Shown here one piece after another: positions 28,794 to 37,045 of a stretch of 64,000 nt of DNA (its first letter is position 1; each line of letters starts with the position of its first letter). Where the stretch lies: NCBI RefSeq assembly GCF_002887735.1, contig NZ_PKQP01000002.1, positions 547,020 to 611,019 on the forward strand. Direction: 5' to 3'. A program made the translations under genes and the position numbers. The notes below the pieces were generated by a model, which was given only the letters and a program-made list of their open reading frames with translations, did no database searches and was not told the DNA's origin. The stretch is from Stenotrophomonas bentonitica (lineage in GTDB: Bacteria; Pseudomonadota; Gammaproteobacteria; Xanthomonadales; Xanthomonadaceae).

Positions 28794-29801
28794 ATGATCG
28801 TTTCCTCCTCCCTGATCTCTTCCGTATCGCCATGGCTGCGCACGTTGGGCGTGGCCACCGCCATCGGCATGGCGGCGTTGTCGCCCGCGGCGGCGCAGCA
28901 GCGCAATCCCGAACAGAAGATTGGCGAGACGGTGTTGGACCAGCCGGCGCAGAGCTATCGCTTTGAACATTTCGTGCTGGACAGCCCCGACAAGGCCCGC
29001 CGCTGGCGCGTGAACATCGGTGTCCCGGCCAAGGCGGCCGCTACGCCCGCCCCGGTGCTGTACATGCTGGATGGCAATGCCGCGGCGATGGTGCTGGACC
29101 AGGCCATGCTGGCCGACCTGGCCGCGCACGCCGCGCCGGTGCTGGTGTTCATCGGTTACGACAACGACCTGCGCATCGATTCCCCCGCCCGTACCCGCGA
29201 TTACACCGCATGGATCGACACCGCCGACGATGAGAACGGCACGTCGCAGTCCAGCGGTGGCGGCGCATATGCGTTTCTGGATCTGATCGAGCGCCGGATC
29301 AAGCCGGAAGTGCAGCGCCGCGCGAGCATCGATCTGCAGCAGCAGTCGCTGTGGGGCCATTCGCTCGGCGGTCTGTTCGTGGTCAGTACGCTGTATACCC
29401 GGCCGGCCGCCTTCCAGCATTACGTGTCGGCCAGCCCGTCACTGTGGTGGAGCCAGGGCGCACCGCTGGGCGACATGGAACGCCAGTTCATCGCCAACAA
29501 CCAGAGCCAGCCGGCGCAGGTGACGGTGATGCTCGGCGGTGACGAGCGCACGGGCAACCGCGGTGTGCGCGACATGACCAATCCGCGCGTGGTCGCGCAC
29601 CTGCGCCGCATCGGCGGCGCGACCCCGGATGCCGCGCAGCAGCTGGCCAGCCGGTTGGCGAAAGTGCCCGGCCTGACGGTGCAGTACCGCGAGTTCCCCG
29701 GCCTTGGCCATGGGCCGATGCTGCCGGCCTCGCTCAAGGCCACGCTGAGCCAGCTGTACGGCATCGCCGATCGCAGCGGCACGCCCGCGCCGGCGCCCTG
29801 A
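28794..29801 (+). CDS. Siderophore-esterase-like alpha/beta hydrolase
   Basis: This 335-residue protein has an N-terminal signal sequence (hydrophobic to about residue 34, ending in SPAAAQ), so it is periplasmic. It matches the putative esterase family (PF00756) that includes siderophore hydrolases IroE and Fes. The nucleophile motif GHSLGG is near residue 188, and the catalytic His is probably in FPGLGHGPMLP near the end. It is the first gene of an iron-uptake cassette behind a Fur-box-like site. This suggests it opens a ferric-siderophore ester to release iron in the periplasm; that role is inferred. Confidence 0.82.
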   Translation: MIVSSSLISSVSPWLRTLGVATAIGMAALSPAAAQQRNPEQKIGETVLDQPAQSYRFEHFVLDSPDKARRWRVNIGVPAKAAATPAPVLYMLDGNAAAMVLDQAMLADLAAHAAPVLVFIGYDNDLRIDSPARTRDYTAWIDTADDENGTSQSSGGGAYAFLDLIERRIKPEVQRRASIDLQQQSLWGHSLGGLFVVSTLYTRPAAFQHYVSASPSLWWSQGAPLGDMERQFIANNQSQPAQVTVMLGGDERTGNRGVRDMTNPRVVAHLRRIGGATPDAAQQLASRLAKVPGLTVQYREFPGLGHGPMLPASLKATLSQLYGIADRSGTPAPAP

Positions 29802-29922
29802 TTTTTCGATACCCAGGCAGTTCCGTGGCCTTGTGCCACCGCCGCAACGGACCGCGGCCACGCCAAGGCAAGCACTGTGACAACGCGCCAACCGGCGCGC
29901 CCCCAACAGAAGGAGTCTGCTG

Positions 29923-31305
29923 ATGTACACCCTGAAATCCCTCCCGCGTGTCGCCACCCTGGCCCTCGCGCTGTCCCTGGCCAGCCCGTCGCTGTTCGCC
30001 CAGCCTGTTTTCGATGCCCCGGCCAACGGCTTCCGTGGTGAAGTGGTCAGCCGCGGCCAGAACGTGGTGCCGGGCAGCGATGCCGAGGTGATCGGCCGTC
30101 AGTTCGTGCCGGGCCAGCAGGTCACCCTGCTGCGTGGCGAGACGGTGCTCAATGCCACCCCGTACGTGGTCGATGCCGAGGGCAACTTCAAGGGCAAGGT
30201 AGCGATTCCCTCCGATGCGGTGCCCGGCCAGCAGCCGGTGATCGTGCGTGCCAGCCAGCCGTCCGCGGCGACGGTGTTGTCGCTGCGCGTTTCGCCGAAC
30301 CTGCCGCTGAGCGGCCAGCAGAACTTCAACCAGACCTCGGCCAAGCTGGTCCAGGGGCTGTATCAGTCCGCGTACAGCGCGGCCAGCAACGCGGTGTTCG
30401 TCACTGCCGCCGTCGGTCGCCCGCCGGTGACCCAGTCGCAGCTGCTCAAGCTGGACCCGAAGAGCCTGAAGGTCACCGCCAGGATCACCCCGGCTGAAGT
30501 TCCGGGTGGCAAGGGCGGTGCGGTGTTCGCGGTGTATGGCGTGGGCGTGGATGATGCCAACGGCAACGTGTGGGTCACCAACACCCGCCAGGACACCGTG
30601 GCCGTGTATCGCCAGAAGGATCTGTCGCTGGTGCGCCAGTTCGATGTCGGCGCCGTACCGCATGCCCGCGACATCGTGGTCGATGGACGTCATGGCAAGG
30701 TGTTCGCCTCGGCCGCCGGCGAGGATCATCTCTCGGTGTTCGATGCCCGCACCCTGCAGCCGCTGGAGCCGATCACCCTGGCCTCGGGCGTGGACGACAA
30801 GAAGTTCGTCCCGATGAGCCTGGTGCTGGATGAAGCGTCCGGCAAGCTGTTCACCGTCAGCATCGGCACGCCCGAAGCGGCCGTGATCGACACCACCACC
30901 GGCAAGGTGGAGAAGGTGATCGATCTGGGCAACTCGATCAGCGCCTCCGGCGTTGCCTATGATGCCGCGGCGGGTCGCCTGTACGTGGCCTCGCAGGGCA
31001 CCGACAACCTGTTGATCGTCGATGTCGCCAGCGGCAAGGTGCTGCACGACGTGCCGGTCGGCGCGGGTGCGCTGAACGTGGCGTTCGAGCCGGTCTCCAA
31101 GCTGGCCTACGTGACCAATCGCGGTGCCGGCACGGTGACGGTGGTCGATGGCAACGGCAAGGTGGTCGGCAACCTGGATGGCGGCACCTTCCCGAACCAT
31201 GTGCGTGAGGATGGCAAGGGCAACGTCTTTGCCGTCAACAAGTCGCGTGATGCCCAGGACCCCAAGGGCGACCGCATCACCCGCATCAGCACCCGCGCGA
31301 ACTGA
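29923..31305 (+). CDS. YncE-like secreted beta-propeller protein
   Basis: This 460-residue protein has a signal peptide (cleaved near SPSLFAQ), an N-terminal beta domain (about residues 25-125) and a seven-bladed YVTN/YncE-type beta-propeller. Repeats have the form GNVWVTNTRQDTVAVY, GKVFASAAGEDHLSVFD, GRLYVASQGTDNLLIVD and KLAYVTNRGAGTVTVVD. YncE of E. coli is iron-repressed and binds single-stranded DNA in vitro; its real role is unclear. AAGGAG lies nine bases before the ATG. It is encoded inside an iron-uptake cassette, between the esterase and the substrate-binding lipoprotein, which suggests a role with the iron ligand or its receptor. Confidence 0.85.
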   Translation: MYTLKSLPRVATLALALSLASPSLFAQPVFDAPANGFRGEVVSRGQNVVPGSDAEVIGRQFVPGQQVTLLRGETVLNATPYVVDAEGNFKGKVAIPSDAVPGQQPVIVRASQPSAATVLSLRVSPNLPLSGQQNFNQTSAKLVQGLYQSAYSAASNAVFVTAAVGRPPVTQSQLLKLDPKSLKVTARITPAEVPGGKGGAVFAVYGVGVDDANGNVWVTNTRQDTVAVYRQKDLSLVRQFDVGAVPHARDIVVDGRHGKVFASAAGEDHLSVFDARTLQPLEPITLASGVDDKKFVPMSLVLDEASGKLFTVSIGTPEAAVIDTTTGKVEKVIDLGNSISASGVAYDAAAGRLYVASQGTDNLLIVDVASGKVLHDVPVGAGALNVAFEPVSKLAYVTNRGAGTVTVVDGNGKVVGNLDGGTFPNHVREDGKGNVFAVNKSRDAQDPKGDRITRISTRAN

Positions 31306-31328
31306 GTTCAGCGCACTGCGTTGCTTTG

Positions 31329-31353
31329 ACGGCGGGGCGGACAGCCCCGCCGT
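31329..31353 (+). terminator. Intra-operon hairpin
   Basis: A 10-bp perfect stem (ACGGCGGGGC/GCCCCGCCGT) with a 5-base loop lies between the propeller and lipoprotein genes, followed by TCTGATT. It could be a partial terminator or protect the upstream mRNA end. Confidence 0.6.
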
Positions 31354-31374
31354 TCTGATTGAAGAGGAACTGCC

Positions 31375-32409
31375 ATGAAGTCCAATGATGTCCGCCGCAG
31401 CCTGCTGGCCCTGTCCCTGGTCGCGGTGATCGCCGGTTGCTCGAAAGAGCCCGCCGCCCCTGCCGCCGACGCCGCTGCGGCACCCGTCGCGCAGTCCGCC
31501 GAAGCACTGCCGGAGGGTTGGCAGCGCGTGGTGGGCGTGGACGTGCCGGACATCGAGGGCGCCACCCAGCAGTTGCCGGCGCAGGTCACCTCCGACGATG
31601 GCGTGGCCACGACGGTGACCGATACCTCGAAGATCATCGCCGGTGGGGATGACATCATCGCCGTGCTCGAAGCCCTTGGCCTGGATGATCAGGTGTACGC
31701 CGCGCCGCTGCGCTCGGCCACCGAGTCCGGCCGCAAGGCCCCCAAACAATTCCTGTTCAACCGCACCACCGGCGTGGAAGGCGTGTTGAGCCTGCAGGGC
31801 ACCCTGTTCCTGGGCAACAGCCTGCGTCGCCATTCCGATCTGGCCGCCAAGCTGCGTGGCGCGGGCGAGGCGGCGGTGATCGTCGACGATCTGCAGCCGG
31901 CGGCCGACAAGGTGCGCAAGGTCGCCGCGGCGGTCGGCATGGCCGAGCAGGGTGAAGCGCTGGCCTCGAAGGTGCAGTCTCAGCTGGATGCGGCCAAGGC
32001 GAGTGGTGCCGCGCTGGCGTGGCATCCGCGCGTGATCCATGTTTCCGCGACCGGTGCCGGCGGGGCGCCGACGGTGGCCGGCTCGGACAGCGCCTCGGGC
32101 AAGCTGATCACGCTGGCCGGTGGCATCAACATCGGCGATGAAGCCGGCGTGGCCAACTATTCCGCATTGAGCAATGAAGGCGTGGTGGCAGCAGCGCCCG
32201 ACGTGATCCTGGTGACCGAGAACGATCTGGCCCTGTTCGGTGGCCAGGCGGGCCTGTGGCGCGCGTACCCGACGCTGCGCCAGACGCCGGCCGGCGCGGC
32301 CAACCGCGTGTGGGTGATGCCGGATGTGGAACTGAAATCGGCCAGCGTCGCTTCCGGCAGTGGCGCGGTCGCGCTGGCGGCCGCCTTCGCCACGGTGCCG
32401 CGCCCGTGA
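31375..32409 (+). CDS. Hemin/siderophore ABC substrate-binding lipoprotein
   Basis: This 344-residue lipoprotein (VAVIAGC, acylated at Cys22) has an Ala/Pro-rich linker and the class III periplasmic-binding fold of HmuT/BtuF type. Recognisable parts are IIAGGDDIIAVLEALGLDDQV, GVEGVLSLQGTLFLGN, LRGAGEAAVIVDD and APDVILVTENDLA. The family binds hemin, ferric siderophores or cobalamin; the best likeness is to hemin-binding HmuT, which is an inference. It delivers its ligand to the permease and ATPase encoded directly downstream. A GAGG ribosome-binding site precedes the ATG. Confidence 0.87.
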   Translation: MKSNDVRRSLLALSLVAVIAGCSKEPAAPAADAAAAPVAQSAEALPEGWQRVVGVDVPDIEGATQQLPAQVTSDDGVATTVTDTSKIIAGGDDIIAVLEALGLDDQVYAAPLRSATESGRKAPKQFLFNRTTGVEGVLSLQGTLFLGNSLRRHSDLAAKLRGAGEAAVIVDDLQPAADKVRKVAAAVGMAEQGEALASKVQSQLDAAKASGAALAWHPRVIHVSATGAGGAPTVAGSDSASGKLITLAGGINIGDEAGVANYSALSNEGVVAAAPDVILVTENDLALFGGQAGLWRAYPTLRQTPAGAANRVWVMPDVELKSASVASGSGAVALAAAFATVPRP

Positions 32410-32420
32410 GGGCGTAAGGC

Positions 32421-33464
32421 ATGGTGGTGTCGAGTCCTGCGCGTCGCCGTGGCGCGACGGTGTTGATCTGGGCCGCGGTCGGTCTGCTGATCGCGGTGAT
32501 CGCATCCTTTGCGGTGGGTCCGTTGCGGCTCCCACCGATGGAGGTGCTGCAGGCGATCGGGGTGAAGCTGGGGCTGGTCGATCCGGCCAGCGTCAGCACC
32601 CGCGATCTGGCCGTGGTGTGGCAGCTGCGGATTCCGCGTGCCTTGCTGGGCGCGATGGTGGGCGCCGCACTGGCGATGGCCGGTGCGAGCCTGCAGGGCC
32701 TGTTCGGTAATCCGCTGGCCGACCCCGGCATTGTCGGTGTGACCCAGGGCGCTGCGCTGGGTGCGGTCTCGGCCATCGTGCTGGGTGCCGGTGCTTTCGG
32801 CGCCTGGACGTTGCCGCTGGCGGCGTTTGCCGGTGCCGGTGGCGCGATCACGCTGACCTACCTGCTGGCACGGCCGGGGCAGGGCAGCGGCACGGCGACC
32901 TTGCTGCTGGTCGGCATCGCGATCGCCGCGTTCTGCTCGGCCGTGATCGGCTTCCTGACCTATATCGCCAGCGAGAGCGAACTGCAGTCGCTGGTGTTCT
33001 GGCAGATGGGCTCGCTGGCCCAGGCCGACTGGATGGATGTGATCGCGGTGGCGCCGGTGTTCGTGATCGGCACGATCGCCCTGTTGCGCCTGGCGACGCC
33101 ACTGGACATGCTCGCCCTCGGTGAGCGCCAGGCCCAGCACCTGGGCCTGGATGTAAAACGCACCCGGCTCAAGCTGATTGCCTTCAGTGCATTGCTGGTG
33201 GGCGCTGCGGTCGCCTTCGCCGGCTCGATCGGTTTCGTGGGCCTGGTCGTGCCGCACGTGGTACGTCTGCTGGTCGGTCCGGGCCATCGCTGGCTGCTGC
33301 CGGTCTCGGCCGTGGCCGGTGCCCTGCTGATCGTGGTCGCCGATACCGCCGCGCGCACGCTCGATCCGCCATCGGAGATTCCGCTGGGGCTGTTCTCGGC
33401 CGCGCTCGGCGCGCCGTTCTTCCTGTGGCTGGTGATGCGCCAGCGCCACCGGAGCGGTTCATGA
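32421..33464 (+). CDS. FecCD-family iron/hemin ABC permease
   Basis: This 347-residue integral membrane protein of the FecCD/BtuC family has about ten membrane helices and forms a homodimeric channel. Typical segments are WQLRIPRALLGAMVGAALAMAGASLQGLFGNPLADPGI (read in two parts: WQLRIPRALLGAMVGAAL, then LFGNPLADPGIVGVTQGAALG), FWQMGSLAQADW, and GSIGFVGLVVPHVVRLLVGPGHR, where the helix after VGLVVPH couples to the ATPase. It starts 11 bases after the lipoprotein gene and its stop overlaps the ATPase start as ATGA. Relatives include HmuU and FhuB; a single-domain permease fits the HmuTUV layout. Confidence 0.93.
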   Translation: MVVSSPARRRGATVLIWAAVGLLIAVIASFAVGPLRLPPMEVLQAIGVKLGLVDPASVSTRDLAVVWQLRIPRALLGAMVGAALAMAGASLQGLFGNPLADPGIVGVTQGAALGAVSAIVLGAGAFGAWTLPLAAFAGAGGAITLTYLLARPGQGSGTATLLLVGIAIAAFCSAVIGFLTYIASESELQSLVFWQMGSLAQADWMDVIAVAPVFVIGTIALLRLATPLDMLALGERQAQHLGLDVKRTRLKLIAFSALLVGAAVAFAGSIGFVGLVVPHVVRLLVGPGHRWLLPVSAVAGALLIVVADTAARTLDPPSEIPLGLFSAALGAPFFLWLVMRQRHRSGS

Positions 33465-34228
33465 GCGGGCTGTTGCAGCTGCGGTCGGTGCAGCTCAGCC
33501 GCGGCGCGCGGCGCATCCTGGATGACATCACGCTGGACTTCCTGCCCGGCTCGGTGACGGCACTGGTCGGTCCCAACGGTGCGGGCAAATCGACGCTGCT
33601 GGCGGTGGCGGCAGGTGATCTGGCGGCCGAGCAGGGTGAGGTGCTGCTGCAGGGGCAGCCGTTGGCCGCGTGGAAGGCCAAAGCGCTGGCCCGCGAGCGC
33701 GCGGTGATGCCGCAGGAGCATGCGGTCCGTTTTGCCTTCCGTGTGCACGAAGTGGTCGCGATGGGGCGCCTGCCGCATCCGCCGGACCCGGTGAAAGACG
33801 CAGCCTGCATCGCCGACGCGCTGGCGCGTGCGGACCTGCACGCCTTGATCGAGCGTGAGGTGGAGCATCTGTCCGGTGGCGAGGCGGCGCGGACGACCTT
33901 CGCCCGCGTGCTGACCCAGGACACGCCGGTGCTGCTGTTGGATGAACCCACCGCCGCACTGGATCTGCGCCATCAGGAACGCACGCTGCGCGCGGTCCGT
34001 GAACTGGCCGATACCGGCGCCTGCGTGATCGTGGTGCTGCACGATCTGAATCTGGCCGCCGCCTATGCCGACCGGATCGTGCTGCTGGAACAGGGCCGCG
34101 TGGCGGCCGATGGCACACCGACCGAGGTGCTGACCCGTGAGCATATCGAGCGGGTCTACCAGCAACCGGTGCTGGTGCTGCGTCACCCGCAGCGTGATGT
34201 CCCGCTGGTCGTGGTGACCGATCCCTAG
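33461..34228 (+). CDS. Hemin/siderophore ABC transporter ATPase
   Basis: This 255-residue ATPase of the HmuV/FepC group powers uptake by the permease encoded just upstream. It has Walker A GPNGAGKST (residues 37-45), a Q-loop near MPQEHAV, the signature LSGGE, Walker B VLLLDEPTAALD, the D-loop and the H-loop His in VLHDLN. The C-terminal ERVYQQPVLVLRHP is typical of the group. The ATG overlaps the permease stop (ATGA), ensuring coupled synthesis. Confidence 0.95.
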   Translation: MSGLLQLRSVQLSRGARRILDDITLDFLPGSVTALVGPNGAGKSTLLAVAAGDLAAEQGEVLLQGQPLAAWKAKALARERAVMPQEHAVRFAFRVHEVVAMGRLPHPPDPVKDAACIADALARADLHALIEREVEHLSGGEAARTTFARVLTQDTPVLLLDEPTAALDLRHQERTLRAVRELADTGACVIVVLHDLNLAAAYADRIVLLEQGRVAADGTPTEVLTREHIERVYQQPVLVLRHPQRDVPLVVVTDP

Positions 34229-34268
34229 CGCCGGGTATTTCTCCCGGCGCGTTGAAGGTGTGACGGGC

Positions 34269-34290
34269 GCCGGCCAGCGGCCGGCACTAC
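34269..34290 (-). repeat. SMAG-type REP palindrome, copy 3
   Basis: On the minus strand GTAG-T is followed by GCCGGCC-GCT-GGCCGGC. It lies between the convergent ends of the ABC ATPase and TonB-receptor genes. Confidence 0.82.
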
Positions 34291-34308
34291 CGTTGTCGGG
34301 AGGGTCGG

Positions 34309-36507
34309 TTACCAGCCGAAGCGCGCGGTTGCCATCACGGTGCGTCCGCTGCCGTAGTAGCACGACGACACGCCGGTGCAGGTCGACACGAAACGCTTGT
34401 CGGACAGATTGCTGGCATTGAGTGCCAGCTGCACCTGGGTGCCGCCGATCTGGCCCACGTCATAGCGGATCGCCGCATCGAACAGGGTGTAGGACGGAAT
34501 CCGGTACACGTTGGCGCTGTCGCCGTAGCTCACCCCGTTGTAGCGCGCGCCCGCCGCCAGGCTCAGGCCCCGCAGTGCGCCGGCCTGGAAGGTGTAGTCC
34601 GCCCAGAACGAGGCACTGTAATCGGGCACCATCGCCAGTTCCTTGCCCTTGTAGGGCACCGAGCGGGTCATTTCCGAGTCCATCCGCGAGGCGGCGCCGA
34701 TCAGGCTGAAGCCCTCGATCGGCGTGATCCGGCCTTCCAGTTCAATGCCGCGCACCCGTCCTTCGTCGCCCTGGATCGAGCAGGTCGCCGTGCCCGTGGC
34801 GCCGCAGTTGCGATGCGACGCCACCGGATCGTCCACGATCATGTTCTGCTGGCGCAGGTCGTACACCGACAGCGTCACCAGGCCGTCCACCGAGGCGGGC
34901 TGGTACTTCAACCCCGCCTCCCACTGCGAACCGGTCACCGGCTCGAACGCGGTCTGGGTGAAGCTGTCCAACGGCGACTTGGTCGAGGGCTGGAACGATT
35001 CGGCGTAGCTCACATACGGGGTCAGCCCGTTCTCGAATACGTACAGCACGCCCGCGCGACCGGTGAATGCCTCGTTCTTGATCACATTGCGCCCGCCCGG
35101 CGTGGAGATGCCGGTGGCGATATTGCGGTTGGCGCTGCTGCTGTCGTCCTTGGTCCAGTCGTAGCGGCCGCCCAGGGTCATGCGCCAGTTGCCCAGCGCC
35201 AGCTGGTCCTGCAGATACACACCGCTCTGCCGGTTGATGCCGGCGGTCGGGGTTTCCGTGGTCACTGTCGGCCGGTAGGTCGAATAGACCGGATTGAAGA
35301 TGTCGATCGGGCGCGGGCTGCTCATGGCGCTGCGTACGCCCTCCCAATCCGCACGTTGCCAATCCCAACCGAGCAGTACGGTGTGATCCACCGCGCCGGT
35401 GCTGAAACGGGCCTGCAGGCGGGTGTCGAACGTGTCGCCATCGGAGTCGCCGGTGCCCATCACGCCGCGACGGTTCTGGGTGCGGCCATCGGCGTTGAGT
35501 GCGCCGAAGGTGACCACGCTGCGGAACAGCGAATCGACGTGGGTGCGCCGCGCGCTCTGGGTCAGCGTGAGGTGGTCGTTGAACTGGTGCTCGAACATCC
35601 AGCCGGCGGTCCACAGGGTGCGGTCGAAGGTATTCCAGTCCGGCTCACCGATGAAGGTGCTGTTCTTCATGTAGCCCGACGCCGTCGGGTTGAGCGTGCC
35701 GGCAGCCGGCAGGAACTGGTAGGTCGAGCCGCCATCCTCCTTCTGGTACATGCCCAGCAGGGTCAGGCGGGTACGTTCGGCAAGCTGCCAGGTGTAGCTG
35801 GGGGCGAGGAACCAGTGCTGCTGTTCGGTGCGCTTGATCTGGGTCTGGCCGTCGCGATACAGGCCGACCAGACGGAACAGGTGATCCTCGCCCGCGGTGC
35901 CGGCACCGACGTCGAAGGCGGCGCTGTACTGGCCATTCGCATCCACGCCCAGACGGAGCTGCTGCGCCTGGTCCGGCATCGGCGTCTTGCTGACCTGGTT
36001 GACCATGCCGCCGGGGGCCACCTGGCCATACATCACGGCGGACGGACCCTTGAGTACTTCCACGCGTTCCAGATTCCAGCTGTCGAACATGCTGCGGTTC
36101 CACTGGCTGCCCTGCGGCGCACGCATCCCGTCCAGGGTGACGTTGTTGGACCAGCTGCCGGCATCGAAGCCGCGGATGCGGAAGTCGTCCACGCGGTTGT
36201 CGATGCCCGAGCTTTCCAGGCTGACGCCAGCGACGTAGCGCATCGCATCGTTGAGCGACTGCACGCCGCGGGCGTCGAGCTCGGCGCGCTCGATCACCGA
36301 CACCGATTGCGGGGTTTCCGCCAGGGCGGTACTGGTCTTGGTCGCGCCGCTGGTGCTGTTGGCGGCGCGATAGGCGTTGACGCGCACGGCATCCAGCTCG
36401 GTGGCGGTCTGGGCGTGCGCGGCGGGGACGAGTGCGGCGGCCAGGCAGGCCAGGGCCAGCAGGTTGGGGCGCAACCGGCGCGGATTCAGGGGCAGAGAGC
36501 AGGACAT
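34309..36507 (-). CDS. TonB-dependent siderophore receptor
   Basis: This 732-residue outer-membrane receptor is of the TonB-dependent siderophore receptor type (FhuE/FoxA-like). It has a signal peptide (LLALACLAAALVPAAHAQ) and a plug domain (about residues 55-185) with ETPQSVSVIERAELDARG, FRIRGFDAG and VEVLKGPSAVMYGQVAPGG, then a 22-strand barrel ending in the aromatic RFGW. A cysteine pair near the end (STCTGVSSCYYG) is typical of hydroxamate receptors. There is no N-terminal signalling extension, so it does not use a FecR-type switch. It is convergent with the ABC importer genes and probably brings their substrate across the outer membrane. Confidence 0.93.
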   Translation of the reverse strand: MSCSLPLNPRRLRPNLLALACLAAALVPAAHAQTATELDAVRVNAYRAANSTSGATKTSTALAETPQSVSVIERAELDARGVQSLNDAMRYVAGVSLESSGIDNRVDDFRIRGFDAGSWSNNVTLDGMRAPQGSQWNRSMFDSWNLERVEVLKGPSAVMYGQVAPGGMVNQVSKTPMPDQAQQLRLGVDANGQYSAAFDVGAGTAGEDHLFRLVGLYRDGQTQIKRTEQQHWFLAPSYTWQLAERTRLTLLGMYQKEDGGSTYQFLPAAGTLNPTASGYMKNSTFIGEPDWNTFDRTLWTAGWMFEHQFNDHLTLTQSARRTHVDSLFRSVVTFGALNADGRTQNRRGVMGTGDSDGDTFDTRLQARFSTGAVDHTVLLGWDWQRADWEGVRSAMSSPRPIDIFNPVYSTYRPTVTTETPTAGINRQSGVYLQDQLALGNWRMTLGGRYDWTKDDSSSANRNIATGISTPGGRNVIKNEAFTGRAGVLYVFENGLTPYVSYAESFQPSTKSPLDSFTQTAFEPVTGSQWEAGLKYQPASVDGLVTLSVYDLRQQNMIVDDPVASHRNCGATGTATCSIQGDEGRVRGIELEGRITPIEGFSLIGAASRMDSEMTRSVPYKGKELAMVPDYSASFWADYTFQAGALRGLSLAAGARYNGVSYGDSANVYRIPSYTLFDAAIRYDVGQIGGTQVQLALNASNLSDKRFVSTCTGVSSCYYGSGRTVMATARFGW

Positions 36508-36611
36508 GGGCAACAACTCGACAACGCGGAGGAAGGGGCGCGGGCGCCGGCTCGATGCCTCATCGGCAGTGCCGGCCTCGCGGGCGTCGCCGAAGCGACG
36601 CATAGGCCGCC

Positions 36612-36639
36612 ATTCTAAGGATTTGCACGGTATACGCAA
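36612..36639 (-). promoter_or_regulatory. Promoter of TonB-dependent receptor
   Basis: On the minus strand TTGCGT (36634-36639) and TAGAAT (36612-36617) are spaced by 16 bases. The expected start is near 36605, with a leader of about 98 bases. Confidence 0.6.
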
Positions 36640-36640
36640 T

Positions 36641-36655
36641 TGCGACACATTCGCA
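36641..36655. promoter_or_regulatory. Inverted repeat upstream of receptor promoter
   Basis: TGCGACACATTCGCA is an inverted repeat (TGCGA-N5-TCGCA) directly upstream of the receptor -35 box. It weakly resembles a degenerate Fur box (minus strand TGCGAAT half-site). The neighbouring 10-bp palindrome CGCAATTGCG (36635-36644) overlaps it. Confidence 0.4.
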
Positions 36656-36748
36656 TGTTCGAACGGGCAGCGACCATTGTCGTCCCATCCATGGCAGGTG
36701 CGCGGACCAAGTGGTCTTCATTGTTGCGCCGATGCATCCAATGAGGGC

Positions 36749-36776
36749 TTGTGGCTGCCCGTCAGAGGTCTACAAT
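36749..36776 (+). promoter_or_regulatory. Promoter of EF-G-paralogue leader
   Basis: TTGTGG (36749-36754) and TACAAT (36771-36776) are spaced by 16 bases. The transcript would start near 36783, just before the first leader ORF at 36801. Confidence 0.6.
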
Positions 36777-36800
36777 GCCGGCTACACCCCAGGTGACCCC

Positions 36801-36890
36801 ATGACTTCGATGCCGCTTCTGACGTTTTTTACCCTGACCCGCGTTTACGCGGCACGGGCGCGTCTGCCAATCGGAGTGCGAGGCTGCTGA
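36801..36890 (+). CDS. Candidate regulatory leader peptide 1
   Basis: This 29-codon frame starts with MTSMPLLTFFTLTRVYAARA and ends in Gly-Cys before TGA. An AGGTGA ribosome-binding site lies four bases before the ATG, and a sigma-70-like promoter begins 52 bases upstream. The codons include several that are rare in this GC-rich genome (CTT, TTT TTT, CCA, GGA, CGA), unlike the neighbouring genes. It ends 30 bases before an intrinsic terminator. This layout fits a leader peptide whose translation controls termination. The peptide itself probably has no other role. Confidence 0.6.
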   Translation: MTSMPLLTFFTLTRVYAARARLPIGVRGC

Positions 36891-36929
36891 CCGGAACACC
36901 GGTCACCCTGGACCCCGAGCAGAGCGCCC
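36856..36929 (+). promoter_or_regulatory. Possible antiterminator pairing in leader
   Basis: GGGCGCGTCT (36856-36865, inside codons 19-22 of leader peptide 1) can pair with the left arm of the terminator, AGAGCGCCC (36921-36929), with one bulged base. A ribosome paused early in the leader would leave this segment free and so prevent the terminator. A ribosome that reaches the stop would cover it. Confidence 0.45.
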
Positions 36930-36945
36930 ACCGGGCGCTCTTTTC
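36921..36945 (+). terminator. Attenuator terminator upstream of EF-G paralogue
   Basis: A 9-bp perfect stem (AGAGCGCCC/GGGCGCTCT) with an ACC loop is followed by TTTCGTTT. It lies between leader peptide 1 and the EF-G-like gene, on the same transcript, so it would end transcription before the gene unless disrupted. Confidence 0.85.
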
Positions 36946-36983
36946 GTTTCCACGTACCAGAACTGTTTGAAGGAGAACGTGCC

Positions 36984-37028
36984 ATGCACCAGATCGCCGA
37001 GCCCCAAACCTGGCCGCACGCCCGTTAG
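36984..37028 (+). CDS. Candidate regulatory leader peptide 2
   Basis: This 14-codon frame (MHQIAEPQTWPHAR) has the strongest ribosome-binding site in the region, AAGGAG, nine bases before its ATG. It is out of frame with the EF-G-like gene and ends 47 bases before that gene. Its last five codons form the left arm of the hairpin at 37014-37045. Ribosomes loaded here may reinitiate at the downstream gene, or control it translationally. Confidence 0.45.
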   Translation: MHQIAEPQTWPHAR

Positions 37029-37045
37029 CCAACGGCGGCGTGCGG
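37014..37045 (+). promoter_or_regulatory. Hairpin between leader 2 and EF-G-like gene
   Basis: CCGCACGCC and CGTT pair with AACG and GGCGTGCGG around an AGCC loop, with a 2-base bulge. No T-run follows, so it is more likely a translational or RNA-stability element than a terminator. Confidence 0.5.

Noticed and set aside
29734..32535. 933-codon open frame opposite the propeller and lipoprotein genes
   Set aside because: It is antisense to two genes with clear signal peptides and domains and has no motif of its own.
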